Of a stretch of 64,000 nucleotides of DNA, positions 8,707-15,546 are shown piece after piece. The notes below the pieces were generated by a model. It was not told the origin of the DNA. It searched no databases and saw only the letters and a list, made by a program, of their open reading frames with translations. The translations under genes were made by a program, and so were the position numbers. Numbering within the stretch: position 1 is the stretch's first letter; each line of letters opens with the position of its first letter. Source of the DNA: Nocardia cyriacigeorgica (GTDB taxonomy: Bacteria; Actinomycetota; Actinomycetes; Mycobacteriales; Mycobacteriaceae); NCBI RefSeq assembly GCF_010868145.1, contig NZ_JAAGUY010000006.1, forward strand, positions 124,001 through 188,000. Reading direction: 5' to 3'.

Positions 8707-9891
8707 TCAGGACTGAATGACGCGGTACCCGTCCGGACCGGCGGTGACGTCGGTGACCGGTCCGGCGGGATGTCCGCAGCGGCGGTCGCAGCCGGACCAG
8801 TGCTGGCGGCCGGCGGTGATGATCTGTTCGGCGGGAATGATGGTCTCGTTGGTGGGGATGTCGGCGCCCGATGGCAGTACCCGCCCGGATTCGATGGCGG
8901 CGGTGGCGTCGGCGCGGACGTCGGTATGGGATTTGGCGCAGCCGGGGCGGCCCGCGCAGGCGGTGACCTGCAACCACGGGGAGCCGGCATCGAAGATCAA
9001 GCCCATCGGGGCGAGCACTCGCACGACCTGTTCGGCGGGCCATTCATCGAGGTCGGTGATAATCAGTGAGCGCCACGGAGTGATGAATACGGGCCGTTCT
9101 ACGGCAGCGAGAAATTCGGCGGTGCGGGCGGGTAGTGATCCCAGGCGCACACCGGCGCCCAAGGCGATCAGGTCATCGTCCTGCGGGAACCAGCCGATCG
9201 GATGCTGCGGTGCGGCACCGAGGTCCAGCCGGTGCGGTCCCGGTGCCAGGCCGAGGAGGTCGGTGAGACGGTCGACGCCGCAGTCGATCTCGTGCAGCCG
9301 CCACTGATCGGAGCCGAGATCGAGAAATCCGTGCGCGGCGGCCAGCAGTACGTCCGCAGTATCGGCTGCCGAGACGCGGATGCCGCTGTCACGTCCGGCC
9401 AATACGAGGGCGAACTCGTCCTCATCGACGGCGTGGGCGCCGATATCGGGACCGAGTGCGCTGACGTCGCCGCGCCCGTCGTCCAGTGCGAACAACACCC
9501 GCCCTGGCAGCTCCGCGAGCCGAGCTGCGGCGCGCAGGCCGTCATCGAGCGAGCGAACCAGCGGATGGACATCCGCGCGGCCCCCGACTCGCCCCGACAA
9601 CGGTGACGCGACGATATTGCGCACCCGCTCATGGGTGTGGCTCGGCAGCAGACCCGCGACCTCCAGCCGCGCCGTCAGCTCATCTGGATCCCGTACCTGC
9701 CGCAACTGCACATTTCCGCGCGAGGTGAGTTCGATAGCGCCGTCACCGAGCTCTTCTGCGGCCTCCGCCAACACCTGCAACTGTTCCGGCTCGAGCCGCC
9801 CGCCGGGCACTCGGATACGCGTCAGTGGTCCGTCGGCGGCTTCATGCAGCCGCAACACCCCGGGGCAGGAATCCGATTCAGTGCGCGCCAT
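8707..9891 (-). CDS. cobG: Precorrin-3B synthase
   Basis: CobG is the oxygen-dependent Fe-S monooxygenase that turns precorrin-3A into precorrin-3B, so it marks the aerobic route. The 394-residue protein has the nitrite/sulfite-reductase half-domain repeat (LTSRGNVQLRQV near residue 55) and the 4Fe-4S/sirohaem-type cysteines in TACAGRPGCAKS and, later, CDRRCGHP. Length fits the family. It is transcribed alone, convergent with the TetR gene and divergent from the SRPBCC gene. No riboswitch motif is visible upstream. Confidence 0.93.
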   Translation of the reverse strand: MARTESDSCPGVLRLHEAADGPLTRIRVPGGRLEPEQLQVLAEAAEELGDGAIELTSRGNVQLRQVRDPDELTARLEVAGLLPSHTHERVRNIVASPLSGRVGGRADVHPLVRSLDDGLRAAARLAELPGRVLFALDDGRGDVSALGPDIGAHAVDEDEFALVLAGRDSGIRVSAADTADVLLAAAHGFLDLGSDQWRLHEIDCGVDRLTDLLGLAPGPHRLDLGAAPQHPIGWFPQDDDLIALGAGVRLGSLPARTAEFLAAVERPVFITPWRSLIITDLDEWPAEQVVRVLAPMGLIFDAGSPWLQVTACAGRPGCAKSHTDVRADATAAIESGRVLPSGADIPTNETIIPAEQIITAGRQHWSGCDRRCGHPAGPVTDVTAGPDGYRVIQS

Positions 9892-10007
9892 GATCTGCCC
9901 AGTTTACGGGCCGGTGCAGGTGAGTCCAGGCCGGTGGGTGCACGGGGGTTCAGCTCCCTGGTTGCCGAAGACGCCCCCAGGAACGGCGCCGCACATCACA
10001 CCTTGAC

Positions 10008-10048
10008 GCAACCAATCAGTTGCCATACTATTGCAACCATCAAGTTGC
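10008..10048 (+). promoter_or_regulatory. Tandem GCAAC-N6-GTTGC operators before the SRPBCC-ArsR operon
   Basis: Two copies of a 16-bp dyad occur at 10008-10023 and 10033-10048: GCAAC-caatca-GTTGC and GCAAC-catcaa-GTTGC. Their starts are 25 bp apart, and the second ends 18 bp before the ATG at 10067. Repeated, promoter-overlapping dyads fit the ArsR-type repressor encoded as the second gene of the operon. Confidence 0.6.
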
Positions 10049-10066
10049 TACTAAATGGAGGAAGTC

Positions 10067-10498
10067 ATGGGTTTTCCTGATCGGATCGAGCGGACAGTCG
10101 AGTTGGCGCACCCACCGCAGAAGGTGTGGGCGGCGATTACCACGGCCGAGGGGCTCGGCACATGGTTCGGTAACGAAGCGCGGATCGATCTGCGCCCCGG
10201 AGGTGAGGCCTGGATGCGGTGGGACGAGGGGGATAGCCAAGACCTGCGGGTTGAGCGGGTGGAGGAGCCGCGGATTTTCGGATTCACCTGGCCGATATAC
10301 GGATTGGCCGCCGACGACCCGCGACGCACTTATGTGGAATTCACATTGGAGCCGGTGGGTGACCATACGCGGCTGACGGTTGTCGAAACCGGATTCGCCC
10401 AACTCGACGGCGAAGCGCACAAGACCGCGCATTCCGGCAATGTCGACGGGTGGATGAAGGAACTCGGTGAGCTGGTGACCTACCTCGATGCCGCCTGA
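10067..10498 (+). CDS. SRPBCC (AHSA1/START-like) domain protein
   Basis: The 143-residue protein has the AHSA1/Bet v 1-like fold: RTVELAHPPQKVWAAITTAEGLGTWFG at the start, then RVERVEEPRIFGFTWP, and the terminal helix GWMKELGELVTYL. Such proteins bind small hydrophobic ligands in a cavity; no enzymatic role can be assigned. ATG 10067 is chosen because GGAGGAAG ends 2-3 nt before it; ATG 10055 overlaps the ribosome site. The gene overlaps the ArsR gene by 11 bp, a common pairing in actinobacteria. Confidence 0.87.
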   Translation: MGFPDRIERTVELAHPPQKVWAAITTAEGLGTWFGNEARIDLRPGGEAWMRWDEGDSQDLRVERVEEPRIFGFTWPIYGLAADDPRRTYVEFTLEPVGDHTRLTVVETGFAQLDGEAHKTAHSGNVDGWMKELGELVTYLDAA

Positions 10499-10820
10499 GA
10501 ACGAAGCGATCGCCGAACAGGTATTCGTCGCGCTGGCCGACCCGAGCCGGCGCGCGATCCTGGCGGAGCTCGCGTCGGGCGGGCCCGCCACGGCCACCGA
10601 CCTGGCGGCCCGCCTGCCGATCAGCCGTCAGGCGATCGCGAAACACCTTGCGCTGCTCTCGGATGCCGAGCTGGTGATCGCCGAGCCGGGGGAGCGGCGC
10701 CGGGTGCGCTACCGATTGCATTCGGCGCCCATGCAAGTGGCGCAGCGATTCCTCGCAGCGCTCGCCCGCGACTGGGACGGCCGGCTCGATGTATTGAAGA
10801 ACCACCTCGACCGGGCCTGA
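10488..10820 (+). CDS. ArsR-family transcriptional regulator
   Basis: The 110-residue winged-helix protein has VFVALADPSRRAILAELA, ATDLAARLPISRQAIAKHLALLSDAELV and the wing ERRRVRYRL. There are no ArsR metal-binding cysteines, so it probably senses an organic ligand or only its partner's status. It is translated from within the end of the SRPBCC gene (11-bp overlap). It likely represses its own operon through the tandem GCAAC/GTTGC dyads upstream. Confidence 0.9.
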   Translation: MPPENEAIAEQVFVALADPSRRAILAELASGGPATATDLAARLPISRQAIAKHLALLSDAELVIAEPGERRRVRYRLHSAPMQVAQRFLAALARDWDGRLDVLKNHLDRA

Positions 10821-10888
10821 CGACGAGCGGATGCTGCCCGAGAAGTTGTTGCCGCACTCGGCCGATCGGGCTGTCGACTCGTGACGGT

Positions 10889-11707
10889 CTAGGGTGCGCG
10901 GTGGAGAATCATACGCGCGAGGGCGTCGCCGTCCTCGAGCATCGCCATATGTCCTACTCCGCGAAGGTACGTCAGCTCGGCACCCGGCACCTCCTCGTAC
11001 TGGTGCGCCGACGCCGGATCCCATCGTGGGTCGGAATCCCCGAAGATCGCGAGGAGGGGCTTTCCGGTGTCGATGAGGCGCTGGGGCACGGTCCGCTCGG
11101 CGAGGTAGTCGCGGTAGGCGGCGAGAATCGCGCGGAAAGCTCGATAGGACGTCCTTCGCATATCGGCCACGGCTCTGTCGGGCACCGTGATCGGTACCGC
11201 CGCGGTCGCGGCCAGCGCGCGGCGGATCATCGACTCGGTACGGATCGCCCATACGAGCGGACCGAAGGGCGGCGAGGCGAGGATCCGGAGGATCGCCGGT
11301 TCGGGGAGCAGTGCGGCGTGGCTCGGGCCCGTGCTGACCAGAACCAGATCGCCGACCAGGTCCGGACGACGTTCTATGAGGGAGGTAGCGACATACCCAC
11401 CACTGGAATGACCGACCACCGTCAGGTTCCGGACGCCGAGCTCGTCCAACACCGCCGCGGTCCGATCCGCCTGCTGTGCAACGGTGTACGTCGATGCCGG
11501 CGCGGACCGGCCACATCCCGGAAGGTCGATCGTGATCACCCGATACTCGGCGGCGAGCGACGGCACCACCGGTGCCCACGTCGAACCGGTTGCGCCCGAA
11601 CCATGGATGAGGAGCAAGGGCGGTGCCGCGGGGTTCCCGTCGAGGGCGACATGCACACCGTGGATCGTCGTGTCGGCAGGTGTCCGGGTGGGGCTCGATT
11701 CGCTCAT
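10889..11707 (-). CDS. Alpha/beta hydrolase
   Basis: The 272-residue protein has the alpha/beta-hydrolase core: oxyanion-hole segment LLLIHGSGATGSTW, nucleophile elbow VVGHSSGG (Ser), acid region IFGDSDPRW, and the terminal histidine in GVGHMAML. It has no signal peptide, so it is cytoplasmic. The substrate cannot be predicted. It is divergent from an AraC-type regulator (start 11786, 78 bp away), which may control it. Confidence 0.87.
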   Translation of the reverse strand: MSESSPTRTPADTTIHGVHVALDGNPAAPPLLLIHGSGATGSTWAPVVPSLAAEYRVITIDLPGCGRSAPASTYTVAQQADRTAAVLDELGVRNLTVVGHSSGGYVATSLIERRPDLVGDLVLVSTGPSHAALLPEPAILRILASPPFGPLVWAIRTESMIRRALAATAAVPITVPDRAVADMRRTSYRAFRAILAAYRDYLAERTVPQRLIDTGKPLLAIFGDSDPRWDPASAHQYEEVPGAELTYLRGVGHMAMLEDGDALARMILHRAP

Positions 11708-11785
11708 ACCGGCAGCTTCGTCGCGGGCTCGTCACGCCGTATTGGACGAATGTCACGATGTCGCGCTGCGGCTAGCCTTGGAGAC

Positions 11786-12610
11786 ATGATCGCAGCCGGC
11801 CGATGGGACTGGAGTCGGGTCGAGGTCGCCGTTCCGGTGCGCCCACCCGCTCCTGGAGTCCAGATGGCGGGTTTTCGTTACCGCGATGCAGTCCCCGTCG
11901 ACATCACGATGATCCCACACCCTTTGGTCACGCTGCTGTTCGATCTCAGTGAGCGCGGAGTCGCCTACGACGTCCTCGGGCACCCGGTCACGGGGAACGC
12001 GATCGTCGGCCTCCGCAGCGGCGCCTTTCGCCTCACCAGCGTGGGGCCCGGTGAGGTCCTGCAGATCCGCATGTCTCCGGTCGTCGCCGCAGCGACTCTC
12101 CGAGACACCGACGTCCTCGGTGGCGCCGTGACGCCGCTGCCGGATCTGTGGGGCAGCGGCGCTGCCCTCCTGACCGAGCGACTCCGTTCGACACCGTCGT
12201 GGGACGAGCGCTTCGCCCTCGCGGCCGCGTTCCTTCGGAGCCGGGTACCGCACGGATTCGGTATCGCACCCGAGATCGCCTACGCCTGGGATCGGGCGGT
12301 CCGAACCAGAGGCCGGGTCCGCATCGAGACTCTTGCCGCAGAGACCGGTTGGTCCCGACAGCGGCTCTGGTCTCGCTTCCGCGCCCTCCTCGGAGTCTCG
12401 CCCAAGCATGCGTCCGAACTCGTCCGCTTCGACCATGCTGCCCATCTGCTGGCGGCAGGACGCCCGCCTGCGGATGCCGCCGTCGCGGCTGGCTACGCCG
12501 ACCAATCCCATCTTCACCGTCGAACCAAGGCGATGACCGCGATGACCCCGGCCGTCGTGGCGAGGGCGCCGTGGCTCGCGATCGACGAAGTCGCCTGGCC
12601 GGCAACCTGA
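11786..12610 (+). CDS. AraC-family transcriptional regulator
   Basis: The 274-residue protein has an N-terminal sensor region (residues 1-~150, with GPGEVLQIRMSP) and a C-terminal AraC pair of helix-turn-helices (IETLAAETGWSRQRLWSRFRALLGVSPKHASELVRF, then AVAAGYADQSHLHRRTKAMTAMTP). The start is ATG 11786; the frame is open far upstream, but that part runs antisense through the hydrolase gene. TAGCCT ends 7 nt before the ATG, suggesting leaderless expression. Confidence 0.87.
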   Translation: MIAAGRWDWSRVEVAVPVRPPAPGVQMAGFRYRDAVPVDITMIPHPLVTLLFDLSERGVAYDVLGHPVTGNAIVGLRSGAFRLTSVGPGEVLQIRMSPVVAAATLRDTDVLGGAVTPLPDLWGSGAALLTERLRSTPSWDERFALAAAFLRSRVPHGFGIAPEIAYAWDRAVRTRGRVRIETLAAETGWSRQRLWSRFRALLGVSPKHASELVRFDHAAHLLAAGRPPADAAVAAGYADQSHLHRRTKAMTAMTPAVVARAPWLAIDEVAWPAT

Positions 12611-12659
12611 TCCCCGCGAATCCGCAACACCCGCCCGGAGAACGGCCGGGGGTGGCGAT

Positions 12660-13007
12660 TCACCCCCAGGTGGCCTGGTCCGGCACTGTCGAGCTGAATA
12701 TGACGAAGAAGAACTGGCCGGGCATCAGTTCGTTCATATCGTGCCAGCCGCCCCACGGATCGCGCTGATAGTAGTTCTCCATCCCGGTGCCGTCGTCGTA
12801 GCACACGATCCCGCCGGTGCCGAACGGGCTCCAATAGACATCGGTGCCGGGGCGCGGTGCTTCCAATGGCGTGCGGAACAGGTGGCTGCACGGGGTGATC
12901 ACCGGGTCGTAGATGGACGGTTGGGCGGCGGCTGCCGGGGCGAGCGCGGTGAGTCCCGCGGCGGTGATCGCGGCGGCGGCAAGCCCTCGGCGGACGGTGG
13001 AACGCAT
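12660..13007 (-). CDS. Small secreted protein, hypothetical
   Basis: The 115-residue product begins with an Arg-containing n-region, an Ala/Leu-rich hydrophobic stretch and an AAAAQP cleavage site, so it should be exported. The mature part (~85 aa) has two cysteines (TPCSHLF and GIVCYDD) that could form a disulfide, and is rich in Trp, Tyr and Gly. I do not recognise a family. It is convergent with the AraC gene. Confidence 0.75.
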   Translation of the reverse strand: MRSTVRRGLAAAAITAAGLTALAPAAAAQPSIYDPVITPCSHLFRTPLEAPRPGTDVYWSPFGTGGIVCYDDGTGMENYYQRDPWGGWHDMNELMPGQFFFVIFSSTVPDQATWG

Positions 13008-13196
13008 CTATTCTGCTCCTCACTGGGCGGAAAAGGGTCCGTTCTCCTGTTGGCAAATTTTCAGCTACCGTTACGTGGTCGGTGTCGGGTGGCCGACGCA
13101 CCGGTGACATCCTGTCGTATCACCACTGGCGCCGTACCCGGAGTCGCCGGAATCGGATGAGTTCGGTGGGTGCCGCGGCGGTGGTGTCCAGGTGGC
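13008..13196. other. Intergenic stretch, no gene seen
   Basis: This 189-bp gap lies between the start of the small secreted protein and the end of the alcohol dehydrogenase. No supported open frame, strong hairpin or operator was found. It should contain the promoter of the secreted protein. Confidence 0.5.
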
Positions 13197-14285
13197 TTAC
13201 CAGGTGAGGACCGGCTTGATGACTCGCCCCGCGCGTTGATCCTCGAGTGCGGTACCGATCTCGGTGTGCGGATAGCGGGTGATCAGCCGGTCGGCCGGTA
13301 GCAGACCGCGCGCGTGCAGGTCCAGCAGGCGCGGGATGAACTCGCCCGGGACGGCGTCACCCTCGAGGCAACCGCGAATCGTCTTGCCGTAGAGCACGAT
13401 ATCGCTGATATCGACCGGCGGCGTGCCTGCGCCGAGCCCGACGGCCACCACCGTGGCCCCGGTGGTGAGTGCGGCGACAGCATCGCCGAGGACGCTCGCG
13501 ACGCCGGTCGTGTCGAGCGCGTGGGTTGCGCCGCCGCCGGTCAGGTCACGGATTGCCGGGGTGGTCGGCGCCTCGGTGGGATCGATGGCCGCGTCGGCAC
13601 CCAACGCCAGGGCCATATCGCGACGTGCCGCAGAGGTCTCGACGACGGCGACACGAACATCGGGGATCGTCCGCGCCGCGAGCAGTGCCGAAGTGCCGAC
13701 CGCACCTGCGCCGTAGATCGCCAGCCAGGAACCCGGCTCCGGACGTAAGACGTTGAGCACCGCGCCCATGCCGGTTTGGAATCCGCACCCGAACGGTGCT
13801 GCCACGGCGAGGTCGGTCGCGGGGTCGATGACGACGGTGTTGTCCTCGGCGGCGAGCGCATATCCCGCGAAACTCGACTGCCCGAAGAACCCGTCCAGTA
13901 TCGGCGCGCCGTCGACGGTCACCCGCGGTGTGCCGTTGGCGCGTCGCCCGAACTGGTTCAATGCGTTCGCGCGGCGACAGTAGGCCGGACGTCCGGCGCG
14001 GCACGTGACGCAGTCACCGCAGTGCCGGAACGTCAGTACCACATGATCGCCCGGCCGGACCACACTCACTCCCGGCCCGATCGCCTCGACAACGCCCGCA
14101 CCCTCATGGCCGAGCAGCACCGGCCGGTCGACGGCGCCCGCCCGTCGGCTCACCAGATCGGTATGACACACACCTGCCGCGACGATGCGCACCAGAACCT
14201 CACCGGCGCGCGGCTCGTCGATATCGACGGTCTCGACCGTGAAGCCCGCCGCCGGGTCCCGCGACAGGACGGCGCTCGTGCGCAT
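13197..14285 (-). CDS. Zinc-dependent alcohol dehydrogenase (MDR, aryl-alcohol type)
   Basis: The 362-residue protein is a classical zinc MDR enzyme. Catalytic ligands are Cys in GVCHTDL, His in GHEGAGVV and the later Cys in PFGCGFQTG. Structural zinc cysteines are in CGDCVTCRAGRPAYC. The NAD site is AIYGAGAVGTSALLAA. The C-terminal part resembles benzyl/aryl-alcohol dehydrogenases. The true start is ATG 14285; the frame is open far upstream only by chance. It overlaps the DUF4334 gene by 1 bp (TGATG), so the two are coupled. Confidence 0.9.
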   Translation of the reverse strand: MRTSAVLSRDPAAGFTVETVDIDEPRAGEVLVRIVAAGVCHTDLVSRRAGAVDRPVLLGHEGAGVVEAIGPGVSVVRPGDHVVLTFRHCGDCVTCRAGRPAYCRRANALNQFGRRANGTPRVTVDGAPILDGFFGQSSFAGYALAAEDNTVVIDPATDLAVAAPFGCGFQTGMGAVLNVLRPEPGSWLAIYGAGAVGTSALLAARTIPDVRVAVVETSAARRDMALALGADAAIDPTEAPTTPAIRDLTGGGATHALDTTGVASVLGDAVAALTTGATVVAVGLGAGTPPVDISDIVLYGKTIRGCLEGDAVPGEFIPRLLDLHARGLLPADRLITRYPHTEIGTALEDQRAGRVIKPVLTW

Positions 14286-14746
14286 CAGGACACCCGTTCC
14301 AGCAGGAAGTAGAAATGCTCGCCGCGCGCGAGCACCAGTTCGGGTCGCCCGTTCATGATGCCCATCAGGGTGGTGTCGTCGAGCCATTTGAAATGGTCGA
14401 ATACGGCGCGCCCGTCGTAGACCATCGTCGCGGTGACCTCGTCGCGGAACTCGATATTCCACAGGGTCGCTTCGCCTTGGCCGAGTTCGACATTCGAGAA
14501 CAGGGTGCCGTCCTCGGCGCGGCAAATGAGCGGTTTGGCGTCGTCGAGCGCCAGGAACGTCTTGCCGTACCAGCGGCTCGCCGGTAACGCCCGGCACAGC
14601 GGGTGACCGGTCTGGAAGGCGCCGCCACGCCATTCGCCGAGGATGTCCTCGGCACGCGCTGGCCGCAGCCTGCCCCAGAGCTCGTCCAGTTCGGCGACCG
14701 AGACACCCTCGGTCCGATCCCTGAGTTCCTGCCACCGTGCGGCCAT
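14285..14746 (-). CDS. GXWXG / DUF4334 domain protein
   Basis: The 153-residue protein carries the GXWXG motif early (ILGEWRGGAF, residues ~36-45) and a C-terminal DUF4334-like half (YDGRAVFDHFKWLDDTTLMGIMNG). The biochemical role of the family is not established. It is co-transcribed with the aryl-alcohol dehydrogenase, first in the operon, and divergent from a TetR regulator. The two palindromes in the gap very likely control it. Confidence 0.85.
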   Translation of the reverse strand: MAARWQELRDRTEGVSVAELDELWGRLRPARAEDILGEWRGGAFQTGHPLCRALPASRWYGKTFLALDDAKPLICRAEDGTLFSNVELGQGEATLWNIEFRDEVTATMVYDGRAVFDHFKWLDDTTLMGIMNGRPELVLARGEHFYFLLERVS

Positions 14747-14772
14747 CGTGTCCTCGTCTCGCCGGGCGTCCA

Positions 14773-14820
14773 GAACCAATTGGTTCGGGAACGACCATAG
14801 TGCCGAACCAGATGGTTCGG
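14773..14820. promoter_or_regulatory. Paired GAACC/GGTTC operators between the DUF4334 and TetR genes
   Basis: GAACCAATTGGTTC (14773-14786) is a perfect 14-bp palindrome. CCGAACC-agat-GGTTCGG (14803-14820) has perfect 7-bp arms. Centres are 32 bp apart. The second overlaps the expected promoter of the TetR gene (-10 TACGAT at 14826-14831). Two near-identical sites in a divergent gap point to the adjacent TetR as their ligand. Confidence 0.65.
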
Positions 14821-14837
14821 CAAGATACGATGCGGCC

Positions 14838-15404
14838 ATGCGTGCGGCAGGTGAGGCGACCCGGGAGCGGATACTCGCGGCGGCCAAGGCGGAGTTCGCG
14901 CAGTTCGGTATCGCCGGAGCGCGGATCAATCGCATCGCCGCGTCCGCCCGCGCCAGCAAGGACCGCCTCTACGCCTACTTTCCCGGCAAGAGCGAGCTCT
15001 ATGCCGCCGTCACCGAGCGCTGGACCGGCGAAACCACCGCCGAAACCGCCCTGCGCGCCGACGATGTGCCCGGCTATGTCGGCCGGCTGTTCGACCATTT
15101 CGTCGCCAACCCCGATAACGCCCGCCTGCAGGCATGGTCGGAGCTCGAACCCACCGACGATGACGACGTCACTCAACTCGTGCGCCGCACCATCGACCCG
15201 AAACTCGCCGAACTGCGTCGCGGCCAGCAGGAGGGCCGGATCACGGCCGACATCCCGGCACCTGCGCTGCTGCGAATGCTCACCGACCTCGCCCGCACCA
15301 CCGCCGTGCACGCCGTCCTCGCCGAGCGGCGCGCAGGCGGCGATCGGTTGACCGTCCAGCGAGCAGCCACCGTGCTCGCCGCCCAGCGCCTCGTCGCGCC
15401 TTAG
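14838..15404 (+). CDS. TetR-family transcriptional regulator
   Basis: The 188-residue protein has an N-terminal TetR HTH (TRERILAAAKAEFAQFGIAGARINRIAASARASKDRLYAYFPGKSELYAAV) and a C-terminal ligand domain with FDHFVANPDNARLQAWSELEP, as in TetR_C-type regulators of aldehyde/alcohol metabolism. The start is ATG 14838; TACGAT ends 6 nt upstream, so the mRNA is probably leaderless. It is divergent from the DUF4334-dehydrogenase operon and likely represses it and itself. Confidence 0.9.
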   Translation: MRAAGEATRERILAAAKAEFAQFGIAGARINRIAASARASKDRLYAYFPGKSELYAAVTERWTGETTAETALRADDVPGYVGRLFDHFVANPDNARLQAWSELEPTDDDDVTQLVRRTIDPKLAELRRGQQEGRITADIPAPALLRMLTDLARTTAVHAVLAERRAGGDRLTVQRAATVLAAQRLVAP

Positions 15405-15546
15405 CCGACTGATCCTTAGAGTGACTGGCAGTCAGGATGTTTCGGGCGAAAGGGCCGATCATGGAGCATCAGGGGTCGATGGCTGTCATCGAGACATCTC
15501 ATCCCAGGTCGCACCGGGACTCCATCCCGCCTGAGCAGGTGCGGGG

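Noticed and set aside
13197..15311. A 704-codon version of the alcohol dehydrogenase
   Set aside because: The first ~340 codons are unrelated antisense sequence over the DUF4334 and TetR genes; the family start is ATG 14285.
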